Origin: Peronospora farinosa
Lineage: Eukaryota > Oomycota > Peronosporomycetes > Peronosporales > Peronosporaceae
Assembly: GCA_947646735.1 (NCBI GenBank)
Contig: CANTFK010000343.1
Location: 248,001-312,000, forward strand
Direction: 5' to 3'
Length of the DNA: 64,000 nucleotides
Below are positions 1 through 10,008 of this stretch, piece after piece. Numbering within the stretch: position 1 is the first letter of the stretch; each line of letters begins with the position of its first letter. The position numbers and the translations under genes are program-made. The notes beneath the pieces are model-generated. The model saw only the letters and a program-made list of their open reading frames with translations, was not told the origin of the DNA and made no database searches.

Positions 1-122
1 ACACAAGGTGAGACCCAAGGCCAATACGACACGGTATTGGGGTACCCCCTCCGTAAGTCGGCAGTCCGGCGCTGTGTGTGTTTGTGGATCTCCTACGTTG
101 TTTGAGAATCCACTCCACCACA
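1..122 (+). repeat. 3' end of the G1 5' LTR
   Basis: This is 121/122 identical to 10340-10461 and ends CA at 121-122, directly before a primer-binding-like sequence. The start of the LTR lies left of the window. Confidence 0.85.
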
Positions 123-1958
123 ATGGTGCGCGTGCCCGGATCTTCGGGAGACGCGGGATTTCACCGTGAGTCCCACGAAGAAGAAAAGATAACGGTCAAG
201 ACAGACCAAGGGACGACCAAGACACTGGAAACCGGATCGCCAGTGATCAAGAAGGAAGAAGGATCGGAGGACCTGCAGAGCCCGGGGAGGAGCTCTACTA
301 TTGAGGTCAAGGTGGAATATGAAGAAAAACCACAAAATCCTCCCCCTTATGTCTTCGTGGAAGAAGACAATATGGGCCATAATAAATATTATGGTCCAGG
401 GGTCCCAAGTTTGACAGCGAAAGCTAAAAAACAAGGGACCCCGAAGCAAGTCTCCCAACCTACCACTCAAGAGCCAAAGGTGCCCAAGAACAAGCAAAAG
501 AAGCAGAAGCATACCAAGTTGAAGGCACCGAGAGGCGGAGACACGACGGACGAGTCGGGAGAGAGCCAAGGCGTGGCTAGTAAGGACTGGACAGAAGAAG
601 ATTTGGAAGAAGCCTACCATCGGAATAAATTGAAGAAGTTTCTCCGAAAGGACCCGGTGATGAAGGCGCTCAAGGTCAAGCTTATGGACCAGGTCCACGG
701 TCCGATAACGGCTCTTCCCACCACGACCACAGACCTGGAGGTCCTCAAGGCCGTAATGAATCTGCTACATGAAGCTGGGATGGATGCTGGGAACTTTACC
801 GCTGAGACCCTCTTTGATTTCGGGTTCGAGACCTTGAAGAAGACCTTAGTGACCCTGCATGGTCACCTCAAGACGTTAGTGGGGGAGTTCCCCCCGAAGG
901 AAGTACCCCGTCAAGATGGAGGAGTAGTGGATCCTGGTGTGGGCTCTCCTGCTGCGTCACTCGGTGAATCGTCACCAAGGTCTCAATATGAATCGGCCAC
1001 CTCATCTATGATGTCGGCCCTGATGGATACGGTGGACCGAATGCAACTGGGTCCAGCTGGTGCAGCGTTGTTAGAAGCACGAATTCGCGAAGCTGGCCAT
1101 GTGGACACAGCAACCCCATGGGTCCAGCGCCAAGCACAGGAGGAGACGGAAGCCCGGTGCAAAGTGGAGCCAAGGTTGATGGGGACAAAGACGGATCAGG
1201 AAGCAAAGACCGAGTCAGTTTCCCCTAGCGCACTCCAGTCGTACTTTGATAAGGCGATGACCAAGTTCCTTGAAGAGCAAGGCTCCACAAAAGTTGCAGT
1301 GGACAGGGGACACACCATGAAGGGTTAAGGACCAGTTCATCCCAGGTCCTCCCAGCGAGTTGAGCGCCTAGGACCACTAGGCGATATCCCTGATGTGGAC
1401 ATGGAATCTGTGGGGTCAACCCATGATGAATACGACCCAGATGACTTGGCGTTCACGATGACCTCAGCGCGAGCGACTGTGGCCGCGGCTACGGCAGGAG
1501 GACCCCCTACTGTTGTTCCACACATTAGGGTATCGGCCTCGTCGGATCTGAAGGAATTTGGCGGAAGGGACCACGATGAAGATCGTGCCAGAAGCTGGAG
1601 CACTAAGGTAAAGACGGCTTTCCTCCGAGACCAGGCACCAGACAGCGAGAAGTGTCTCATTTTTGGGTCCCTGCTCACGGGTCCAGCTCAGAATTGGTAT
1701 CGACAGCTAGGTCGAACGGTACGCGTCGATTGGAAGCTGCTTCTGCGAGAGTTCCAAGCACAATTTTGCGGCTTGGGGGTGTCGGTGGCCCGACAATATT
1801 ATCACGCCAGAAAGAGAGCCGATGAGTCACCCTTAGAATATTTGTACCGTTTGAACGTTGCAGGGCTCAGGGCCAAGCTAGATATTAAGGGTGGGCCCCC
1901 CAGTGTAAAGCGTAACACGTGGATCATTACGTGGAGACCTTGGATGATCGAGAATTAG
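123..1958 (+). pseudogene. G1 Gag, N-terminal and capsid part, interrupted
   Basis: One frame runs from the ATG at 123-125 (the frame is also open from 78 inside the LTR) to 1958, broken by a TAA at 1326-1328. The first part is a Lys/Glu-rich tail followed by a helical region around 600-900. After the stop, in the same frame, comes a retrotransposon Gag domain (about 1540-1905) with the usual pattern of an aromatic NWY after a short loop, a Trp-rich helix and an RQYYHARK-like helix. Around 1910 the frame shifts: the continuing Gag helix is read from 1919 in another frame. Either decay or assembly error could explain the breaks. Confidence 0.75.
124..140 (+). promoter_or_regulatory. Putative tRNA primer-binding site of G1
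   Basis: One base after the LTR end lies TGGTGCGCGTGCCCGGA. It begins TGG, as expected for pairing with a tRNA 3' CCA end. The tRNA species was not identified. The ATG at 123-125, in frame with the Gag-like ORF, overlaps it. Confidence 0.6.
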
Positions 1959-3781
1959 CGGACCAGCTTACATTGCTCAGACTTTCTGATGCAGATGACC
2001 TGGAGGAAGTCCTGCTGGCTCGTCAGAGAGCGAAGACGCGTCAAGGAAGGGTCTTGTTCGGGTCCAGCAAGTTTCGCCAGAAGGCCCCAACCACTCCAGA
2101 CCACACCAAGAGTCAGCTGAGGAGACCCGTCCAAGTCATCCGAGCCACTTCTGAAAGTGAAAATGACCAAGGGTCCAGCTCCAGTGGGTCTGAGGGAGAA
2201 GGTGACCTCAGAAGAATTTATGCGGCGGCGAGTAAGTCCTACACTGGCAGGGCGAGGAACGGAGATGACCCCCGGGATCATCAGGACCCAGACCCAGACC
2301 GAAGTCGACGCACGGCAGAGGGACCTGGACAAAAGGTGGTTCCAGGGGCACCCGCGACAAAGTGTGCCCATTGTGGGTCTAGGAAGCATGGGGATCTGGA
2401 CTGTTGGAAGCGGATCGTTTGAGAGTGCTGTGGAAGGAAGGGTCACCCAGCCGACCACTGCCTGTTTGTGTGTCGCGGTTGTGGCAAGGTTCATGACGTC
2501 GGCAAGTGCCCGATGGAAGAGTTCTACAATCTGATTCGACAGTGGTACAACCCGACCAAGCAAGCACGCAGGGCAGCTGCCCGAGGCGGCGGAGAAGATG
2601 TTAAATTAGAACGCTCGCCAGGTTTGAATCTGGTACGAGCCGAGCGTTCTAATTGTTGCATTTATGCATTTGTGGAGAAACACCCCGTGGAGAAGGTCAA
2701 TAAGTTGGATGAATTGATTGGAAATACATCGGGCTTTTGCATTAATTCTGTTGCTGCTGTGGCCAATGCATGTATACCTCACGTTTATTCCCGAGGGGAG
2801 ACTATGATGACATTGGATTTATTGCCGGGAGAGTCAAGAGGATACTGGAAACACCATGCCCCAGGAAAGTGGTTTAAGCAAGCCAAGGCCTCTGGGAAAG
2901 TTAACAATATTCGTGCGAATCTACTGTTTGATTCTGGTGCCGAGATATCTATTTTAGATATCGCCTTTGCTCGTAAGGCAGGCTGCCAGATTAACACAAG
3001 CGAAAAACAAGAGTGTGTGGGCATTGAAGAAGCAGTTTACACCACGGAAGGGAGAACGAAGATCAAGTTAACGTTGAATGGTGTCTTAGTATACTTTTTC
3101 GATGTGTGGGCCGGGTCCATGGCCGGCCAGGATGTGCTACTAGGAATGGACTTTAAGGTGCCAGCTGGAATTCGTTTGGACATGGCGGATGGAACTATTT
3201 GCTTGCCAGACGAAGTTCGAATCCAGCTGACAGGTCGCAAGACCTTGTATAGTGGCCATATTTCTGAGGTAAAATTGGGCCAGTACGTGAATTTACCTGC
3301 GACAAAATATGTCGAGGTTCCGCTGAAGAGGGTTACGTCGGACCAGTGGAGATTATGGATGACCCGTGGAGACAGATGGGTAACTACGATGACCCAAGGA
3401 CATGGACATCGCCAATTCTTGAGGGTCACCAATGTGAGTGACAAGGACCTGATCCTACACGAGGATACCAAGCTGGGCATTTGGCTGGCTGAGGACCGGG
3501 TTCCCCGGGCCCAAGGATTCGTGTCAGTTGGTTCTAGGAGGTACGCTGAATGGAAAAATCTAGCCTACCAAGCAACCACCGACGAGGAGGATGCAGAAAC
3601 CACTCAAGAAGAAGTGTACCAAGTTCCGATGGTCGAGAAACCTAAGTACACGACTCCACAGAAAATGTTGCTACGGACGGGGACCCAAGTGCCAGTGGTT
3701 AACGTGGTGCACGAGTCTGTTATGAGGGACCCTGAGTCATTACCCATCAGATCAGGATTCTGGAGGGGAGGCCCTCGATAG
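1919..3781 (+). pseudogene. G1 Gag zinc knuckles and aspartic protease, interrupted
   Basis: One frame from 1919 to 3781, broken by a TGA at 2420-2422. Before the stop is a CCHC knuckle (CAHCGSRKHGDLDC). The stop falls exactly where the first Cys of a second CX2CX4HX4C knuckle should be, and a third Cys-rich motif (CRGCGKVHDVGKC) follows. The aspartic protease active site is LLFDSGAEISILD at about 2922-2960, with the flanking strands of a retroviral-type protease. The frame closes at 3781; the downstream protease-to-RT linker is read in another frame from about 3745, implying an indel there. The knuckles bind the RNA genome and the protease processes the polyprotein in intact relatives. Confidence 0.75.
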
Positions 3782-3803
3782 AGGTCAACCAGCTGGAGCT
3801 AGC

Positions 3804-4280
3804 GTGGGCACGGAAGTCTCATCTAAGGATACGACCGATATGGAGAGGGTCCACCTAGATGGGGGTCCACCGGTTATCAAGGCTGAAGTAGGTACTTCCG
3901 ATGACCAGGTCTGTGTTCACGAGAGTGGAAACTTATGTGCCGAGGATATCGACAAAAATTGGTCTGTTATCCCTGAGGTCACCCCATCCACGAACGAAGT
4001 TATGTTGGAAGACATCCAGATCCCAGACCCCGGTGATACCCCAAAGGAGGAGGTAGACCGCCTCCGTCAGATTATATGGAGAAAACGACATTTGCTAATG
4101 GGAAAAGGTAACGCGTTACCACCAGCAGCCCGAGGAGCGGTGTGCGACATCGATGTGGGAAATGCACGGCCTATCGCCCAACGTGTACGGAAAGTGGCCC
4201 CTCAGTTCAGGGAGAAGCTGTCGGACCTAATCAAGGGCCTACTATCGTCTAAGATTATCCAGCATTCTACCTCACCATGA
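3804..4280 (+). pseudogene. G1 protease-RT linker and RT N-terminus
   Basis: This frame is open from about 3745 and covers the acidic linker and the start of the RT domain (the helix before the first RT strands). It ends at a TGA (4278-4280). The reading frame is the same as the downstream pol ORF, and translation through the stop gives the conserved SP-x-ASPIVIIVKKNG segment of gypsy RTs, in which the interrupted position is normally Trp. A single nonsense change therefore separates this piece from the rest of pol. Confidence 0.75.
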
Positions 4281-4292
4281 GCCAGCCCAATT

Positions 4293-6644
4293 GTGATCAT
4301 CGTCAAAAAGAATGGAGTGGATATAAGGTTGTGTATCGATTACCGGATGGTAAACGAGCTGAAACGCCTCATGGTGTACCCTATGCCTCTCGTAAACGAA
4401 TTGCTGGAATATTTGGACAAAGCCCTATGGTATTGCTCGCTGGACATGGCCAGTGGTTTTTGGGTATTCGGTATGACTGAGAGGGCTCGTTTGATTTCGG
4501 CATTTGTGACTCCGTTTGGATTGTTCAAGTGGAGAAGAATGTCGTTTGGACTAAAGAATGCGCCGCAGATCTATCAGCGGCTGTTGGATAATGCTTTATA
4601 TGGATTTCTTACGATTTCCTCAGAGCCGGGCTCTGACAAACCAGAGGATCTGTTCGAGGTAGGCCATCCAGAGGGAGACCTCAAGAAGTCTATATTAGGA
4701 CGTAGGTCCTATATCGACGACATTTTGGTGACCTCGGAGTCATGGGATGACTTATGCGTGAAAGTGGAACGACTTTTGGAGGTGTGTGACAAGTGGAACT
4801 TATCGATCAGCGCAGTTAAGAGCTCATGGGGCTGTCAAAAGGTAGATTACCTTGACCACCAAATGTCAGCGGAAGGGCTGGAGGCCCACCCTAAATACCT
4901 TCAGTCCTTGGTGGACTTACCGTTACCCACTACCCTGAAAGCTATGCAGTCGTTTCTCGGGAGTCTCAACTATTACAGTCGGTTCCTGGAGGAATATGCC
5001 ATTTATGCGTCCATCCTGTACGAACTGAGGGAAGTAGATTATCACGTATTACGAAACCGGATAAGCAGGACTGGGAACATACGGGGAGATGACCAGGAGG
5101 AGGACCGACGGGCCCGGGTGAAGGTGGCATTAACGTGTGGAAAGATTGAGATGAACTACGCTTTGGATGATGACGATCTTCTTCTGTACTGCCCTTACCA
5201 GGGAACAGTAGACGAGGACCGTGATGGGTTGATTCGGCTAGTTATACCCGAAAGTCTACAACAAGACTTTCTACACCACTACCATACGAGTCTAGAAGGG
5301 GGACACCAGGGAATTGGCCGTACATACCAACGGATCCGGAAACATTTCTATTGGAAAGGCTTATTCCGGAGTGTTCAGCGCTATGTTGGCACTTGCGTAG
5401 ACTGCGAGACTGGCAAAGGTGGCCCCACCTTACGAGGGAGAAGTCCAGGGAACATTCAAGCTACCCACCCGTTCCAAGTTATCGCGATGGACCATATCCC
5501 ATCTTTGCCCAAGTCGTTCAAGGGTAATACCGAGCTGTTGATTTGGGTGGACCTGTTTACGGGATATGTGATTGCCAAGGCTAGTTCGTCGAGGTCGGCC
5601 CAAACCGTGGCAGAAGGTTACGAAGAGTGCGTATTCCGTCGGTTTGGGTCCAGTGAGGCGATCCGTCACGACAGAGAACCCAGTTTCATGTCAGATTTCT
5701 TTCGTGCTTTCAACCGCATAATTGGGCAGAAACAGCGGGCGACTATGGCGTATCGACCACAGGCCAATGGCACAGCAGAGAGAATGGTACAGACCATTAC
5801 ACGGTCCATCAAAATGTATGTGTCCGAGGTAGATCAGAAGGACTGGGATGCCTATGCAGAAAGGCTCACTTTCGCGTTGAATACGGCCCAGGACCGGATC
5901 CGAAAGGAAACGCCATTTTTCTTGGTACATGGCTGGGATGCCCGAAGTACTCTAGAAGCCACCATACCGTTAGGCAGCACGAAGCGGCATGAATGTGAGC
6001 CCCGTCGATGGCGATATAGCGTACAACGTCAGTATCGCAGATCGAGGGAACAAGCCAACGAATTATTACGATCTGCGATGGAAAGTCGGGCCCAGGCCCA
6101 CAATGAGGAGGTGGTTGATGGTCATATTGAGGTAGAGTCCCAAGTCTGGTTATACTTGGACCGGGTCAAGGAGGGGTATGCTCGAAAGCTGGCACATCTA
6201 TGGCACGGGCCGTTCCGAGTGAGAGAATTGGTAGGTGACTATGCCGCTCGTTTAGATATCAGTGGAACAGACTACCGTATATACCCGTTGGTACACGTGT
6301 CAAAATTGAGGCTGGTCCGGCAATACCCGGATAGACCAGATACGGTGTTGGTGGTAGACGAAGCGAACCGGGTGGATTTTGATGAAGCTCTATTGCCAGA
6401 AGACAGTTGGGTCGCGGAACTGGAAGATGACGAATACGAAGTGGAGAAGATTCTAGACAGACTTATGGGAAGGAAAACTCGGTACGGACGGATCCAGTGT
6501 GAATACCTGGTACAATGGAAAGGATATCCTGACCCTTCATGGGTGGATGAGGTGGACCTCAACTGCGGGGGATTGCTTAGGGACTATGAGCGCAGGCAGG
6601 CTACTCGGAACCGATTCAAGGCAATGCAGAGTCATGAAGAGTAG
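4293..6644 (+). CDS. G1 Pol: RT, integrase and chromodomain, RNase H missing
   Basis: A 783-codon open frame. RT motifs are visible: LDMASGF, FGLKNAPQIYQ and the catalytic YIDD (about residue 139). The integrase follows with an HHCC zinc region (HHYHT...CVDCETG) and a D,D,E core (MDHIPSLPK, RHDREPSF, NGTAERM), then a GPF/Y-like stretch and a C-terminal chromodomain (EYLVQWKGYP, about 6508-6540) of the kind that targets chromovirus integration. The RNase H domain expected between RT and integrase (about 120 residues) is absent: the RT thumb runs straight into a short charged linker and the integrase zinc region. As drawn it starts after a stop codon, so it is a fragment of a dead polyprotein. 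Confidence 0.85.
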   Translation: MIIVKKNGVDIRLCIDYRMVNELKRLMVYPMPLVNELLEYLDKALWYCSLDMASGFWVFGMTERARLISAFVTPFGLFKWRRMSFGLKNAPQIYQRLLDNALYGFLTISSEPGSDKPEDLFEVGHPEGDLKKSILGRRSYIDDILVTSESWDDLCVKVERLLEVCDKWNLSISAVKSSWGCQKVDYLDHQMSAEGLEAHPKYLQSLVDLPLPTTLKAMQSFLGSLNYYSRFLEEYAIYASILYELREVDYHVLRNRISRTGNIRGDDQEEDRRARVKVALTCGKIEMNYALDDDDLLLYCPYQGTVDEDRDGLIRLVIPESLQQDFLHHYHTSLEGGHQGIGRTYQRIRKHFYWKGLFRSVQRYVGTCVDCETGKGGPTLRGRSPGNIQATHPFQVIAMDHIPSLPKSFKGNTELLIWVDLFTGYVIAKASSSRSAQTVAEGYEECVFRRFGSSEAIRHDREPSFMSDFFRAFNRIIGQKQRATMAYRPQANGTAERMVQTITRSIKMYVSEVDQKDWDAYAERLTFALNTAQDRIRKETPFFLVHGWDARSTLEATIPLGSTKRHECEPRRWRYSVQRQYRRSREQANELLRSAMESRAQAHNEEVVDGHIEVESQVWLYLDRVKEGYARKLAHLWHGPFRVRELVGDYAARLDISGTDYRIYPLVHVSKLRLVRQYPDRPDTVLVVDEANRVDFDEALLPEDSWVAELEDDEYEVEKILDRLMGRKTRYGRIQCEYLVQWKGYPDPSWVDEVDLNCGGLLRDYERRQATRNRFKAMQSHEE

Positions 6645-6783
6645 TGGGGAGAGTTCATCTTGGGAAGGCCAAGATGATGCAAGAAGGAGGCGGTATTTGT
6701 CATACATTTACAAGGGGGTCAAGTTATTATATTCGAGAGTGCGACAGCACAAAAGAGATTGCGAAGTATTGTAAAAGGCCCAG

Positions 6784-6834
6784 CGTATTAGGGCACCGGG
6801 GTACCGGGGCCCAGGGGCCCGGAGGTACAGGCCA
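6784..6834. repeat. Short GGGGCCC/GGTACC-rich repeat patch
   Basis: This is a small run of the same CCCAGGGG/GGTACAGG words that make up the larger minisatellite at about 9440-9735. The two patches bracket the opposite-strand ORF. Confidence 0.6.
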
Positions 6835-6895
6835 AAGAAAAGGAACGTGAAGTTAGGTAAAAGCGTTGGGGCAGAAAGCTAGCTGACTAAACATT

Positions 6896-9142
6896 TTATG
6901 CATCGGTGGCCGGGCAAAATTTGCCGGAGAGACGAGGGACCTGGAAGGCGGGGTGTTCCTTAATGTTCTTGCGATAGAACACGCGCCAGGGGTCAGTTTC
7001 GTCTGCGGTATGCAAAGCCCTCAACAAGTCCAACTGAGGATCCTCCGTGGTGACGATTGGGTACCAGACGGTCAGCTGACGGGTCGGGATCATGGGCTGG
7101 AAATAGGGGTCAAGAAGAATGTCGAGGTCACAGTGACCGGCCTTCATCCCTTCCAGGACCTTCTCAAGTATGTCCATCCAAGCCCTCACCGCCTTGGCCC
7201 GCCGTTTCTTCCTCGCATTGGACAGCCGAGAGGCGTATTGGCTCTTTGTACGGAGCTCGGAGAAAAGAGGAAGTCGGTGTCGGTCTTCCCATAGACTCTG
7301 GCGTGACGCATCGACGTACCATACATGGAGCTTCACGAGGTCACTGAACCAGCCGGACACTGGAAAAGAAATAGGGGTTACGGTCACGACCCCCTGGGCC
7401 CAAGGACAGGAGTCCATTAGAAGCTGAAGTTGAGAGTCCTTCATGAGTCCTTCGCTCCAGATTGGAGGACTTTGGGGCTTCTGGTTTTCAGAAGCACCCA
7501 CCCAAGATAGTGGAAGCGATACCTTGGACCAAAGATCCTCTGGCGTCAGCTGGGTGATAACGAGGGCCCCTACCTGGGAAATCGACCAGGGGGAAACATC
7601 TTCCGCGGCGAACGTGCTGGGTGTCGCATAACCAGGAAGGGAAGAGCCGTGGATGTTACGGTCGGGGAAAGCATCGTGAGTGGGACCCTGGCTGGCAGGA
7701 CCCTCAGGTGTTGGTACCAGACCCTTGCGGCTGGAACCCTTGGAGGATGGTGCTGGACCCTTGCCGCTGGAACCCTTGGATGGTGGTGCAGAACTCTTGC
7801 CACTGGAACCCTTGGGTGGTACTGGACCCTTGCCGCTGGAACCCTTGGAGGATGGTGCTGGACCTTTGCCGCTGGAACCCTTGGATGGTGGTGCAGAACT
7901 CTTGCCGCTGGAACCCTTGGGTGGTACTGGACCCTTGCCGCTGGAACCCTTGGGCGGTACTGGACCCTTGCCGGCGGGGCCCTTGCGGCGGGAACTTTTG
8001 GCTGGTGGCTTACGCTTAGCATGGCTAGACTCGTCACTCTCAGTTTCAGAGTCTGGTCCAAACATCTCCAAGAACTCGTCGGAGTACGTCGTTCGAGCTT
8101 TCTTGTTTTTGACGCCCGAGGGTGCGTGGGAAGTGCGAGGGGATGGGGGCCTTGAAGGTGGATTGGGAACTTTGGACTTGGCCTTAGTCGATAGGTCTAT
8201 GACCTCGGGGCCGACCTCTGACGTAGAGGGTACAGGGCCGGAGCGACGACTGGAATCCCGCGACCTGGCCATGGCGGCGAACATCGAGTCGTCGCTACTG
8301 CTATCCTCGGCCTCAGATGACCCCGGGGCACGATTGGTTTTTCGCTTCTTCGGCTTAAGGGGCGACCGAGCCTTGGATGAAGGCGAACGTGACCTTTTCG
8401 TCGTTCTGGAACTTCGGGCTTTGGTCGTGGCTGGGGTCGATTTTGCCGCCATGCCTCGAGCAACCGTTAGCTGCTTCTGCAGCTGGTCACGTTCCCGGAG
8501 GAGGGTCTTCACGCGGCTCTTGTAGTAGGCAACCTCCTTCTGGAGTACCAACACTTGCTTGGACAGTTCTTGAGGACTGCGAAGTGCGTCCAACTTGGAC
8601 TCTAGCGACCGAATTTCAGCCGAAGAATTTGCGACAGCCTCGTTGTACTGGTCCTTCCAGTACTTGATCTGGGATCGGGATTCTTCCACTTCCCGAGAAT
8701 TGTCCACCCGTTGGGCGAGTGCATCCCGGTACTCGGCGATGGCCAGCTGGTCCGCTTCATGCTCGTGGACCAGATTCCGGACCCAAGACTGTATACGGGG
8801 CGCATGGGTCACCTCGAATTCCGTGAGGTCATCTACGCGACGCTGTAATTCCGCGGTCCGGCGATGTTCCATCTGGTAGGCCCGTTGGAGGACTCTGTGT
8901 TCCTCAGCGAGGGTCTCCATAGCCTGGGCCCGCTCCACCGCGCCACGTATAACTTCCCAAGCTTGAGAGACCTCCAGATAATTGGGGGGATCCCCAATAA
9001 GGTCCACGGTCGGGGCGACCTCGTCAGGGTCAGGTCCAGGAGGTGCTGAAAAAGACCAACGGTCAGGTGCTTGAGACCCGGTGGAAAGATTACAAGAAGT
9101 TACTAACGGATACAAGACGTGTGAGTTGGTGAACGCAACCAC
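6896..9142 (-). CDS. Antisense ORF of G1: coiled-coil, Ser/Lys/Pro-repeat protein
   Basis: A continuous 748-codon frame on the strand opposite gag-pol, convergent with pol and 252 bp from its end. Residues about 50-235 form a long coiled coil. Then comes a basic SR/KPKK-rich stretch (about 236-275), an acidic Ser patch, a Pro/Ser region, and a degenerate repeat of 11-13 residues built on KGSSGKGPVPP and KGSSGKSSAPPS (about 390-490; DNA 7700-7990). The C-terminal 230 residues look globular, with many Trp and Tyr, an ARKKRR basic patch and a helix-rich end. I recognise no known family. It has no stop in 2.2 kb, while gag-pol on the other strand has several. Additional antisense ORFs in LTR elements are known from plants; a role in this element is inference. 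Upstream exons are possible. Confidence 0.6.
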   Translation of the reverse strand: MVAFTNSHVLYPLVTSCNLSTGSQAPDRWSFSAPPGPDPDEVAPTVDLIGDPPNYLEVSQAWEVIRGAVERAQAMETLAEEHRVLQRAYQMEHRRTAELQRRVDDLTEFEVTHAPRIQSWVRNLVHEHEADQLAIAEYRDALAQRVDNSREVEESRSQIKYWKDQYNEAVANSSAEIRSLESKLDALRSPQELSKQVLVLQKEVAYYKSRVKTLLRERDQLQKQLTVARGMAAKSTPATTKARSSRTTKRSRSPSSKARSPLKPKKRKTNRAPGSSEAEDSSSDDSMFAAMARSRDSSRRSGPVPSTSEVGPEVIDLSTKAKSKVPNPPSRPPSPRTSHAPSGVKNKKARTTYSDEFLEMFGPDSETESDESSHAKRKPPAKSSRRKGPAGKGPVPPKGSSGKGPVPPKGSSGKSSAPPSKGSSGKGPAPSSKGSSGKGPVPPKGSSGKSSAPPSKGSSGKGPAPSSKGSSRKGLVPTPEGPASQGPTHDAFPDRNIHGSSLPGYATPSTFAAEDVSPWSISQVGALVITQLTPEDLWSKVSLPLSWVGASENQKPQSPPIWSEGLMKDSQLQLLMDSCPWAQGVVTVTPISFPVSGWFSDLVKLHVWYVDASRQSLWEDRHRLPLFSELRTKSQYASRLSNARKKRRAKAVRAWMDILEKVLEGMKAGHCDLDILLDPYFQPMIPTRQLTVWYPIVTTEDPQLDLLRALHTADETDPWRVFYRKNIKEHPAFQVPRLSGKFCPATDA

Positions 9143-9428
9143 CCAAGCGACGTAGGATCACTTACTGTTAATTCGAGGAGTTTGGACAAGGGTGCACGTG
9201 GTCTTACCGCAGTTCGAAAGACCAGCGCGCACGGGACAGCTGTGGTGAAGTGCCAGGGAAAGTTGTAGTTTAAGGGAGATGGAACGAGAGCAAGAGAACT
9301 TCTGGTCACTTCCCCGAGGGAGTGACCACGACCCGGCCTCGCGGATTTACAACCACACACCAGGCTTCGCAGTATTAAGAATATAAGGGCCCATACGTGC
9401 GGAGTCAGCACAGGCCCCAGGTCCCGGA

Positions 9429-9737
9429 AACAGGTTCCGGGGACCCAGGAGCCCAGGGGCCCAGAGGTACAGGGGCCCAGGGGCCGGGGGCCCAGGGGTA
9501 TAGGTACCAGAGGCCCAGGGGCCCAGGGGCACAGGGACCCAGGGGCCCGAAGGCCCAGGGGTACAGGGACCCAGGGGCCCAGGGGTACAGGGGCCCAGGG
9601 GTACAGAGGCCCAGGGGCCCAGGGGTACAGAGGCCCAGGGGTACAGAGGCCCAGGGGACCAGGGGTACAGGGGCTCAGGGGTACAGAGGCCCAGGGGCCC
9701 AGGGGTACAGGGGCCCAAGGACCCAGGGCCCAAGGGC
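9429..9737. repeat. GC-rich minisatellite of GGGGCCCA / GGGGTACAG units
   Basis: About 300 bp of tandem 12-bp-like words (CCAGGGGCCCAGG, CCAGGGGTACAGAGG) in variable order. It is open in several frames on both strands, giving spurious collagen-like or Pro-Leu-Gly ORFs. It lies between the start of the antisense ORF and the 3' LTR. Confidence 0.85.
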
Positions 9738-10008
9738 CTAATGTCCGAGGGTGCAGAATCGGTACACAGAATATCGTAGATTACAGAAAGTACAGGTACC
9801 AAGAAGCCAGTTCTTCCTCCAAGAGTCGACACGTGGCACTATCCAGATCAAAGGGTTAGGGTTAGACAAGAAAAGCATACAAAGTATAAGGTAAATAAAC
9901 ACACTCAAATTTGCTTTACACGTGGCAGCTCCGAACGCCTCCTCTTAGCTTCTACGTCGCTGCACCTCTTCCGGGCGGGATATCTTTTGGCCCCCCGACG
10001 TCAGCAGG

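Noticed and set aside
4277..4480. ORF starting at the stop-codon overlap in G1 pol
   Set aside because: Out-of-frame reading of the reverse transcriptase coding sequence.
7621..8525. Plus-strand ORFs rich in Gly-Trp or Leu-Pro-Leu-Glu opposite the antisense ORF
   Set aside because: Shadows of the GSSGK repeat; the minus-strand reading has the varied coiled-coil and globular parts.
9347..9832. Minus-strand ORF with Pro-Leu-Gly/Cys-Thr-Pro repeats, and the plus-strand Gln-Gly-Pro-Arg (collagen-like) ORF at 9397-9741
   Set aside because: Both are readings of the GGGGCCC minisatellite, which is open in several frames; no non-repeat protein sequence supports them.
9855..9870. GGGTTAGGGTTAG telomere-like motif
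   Set aside because: Only two units, inside a retrotransposon; not a telomere or convincing interstitial array.
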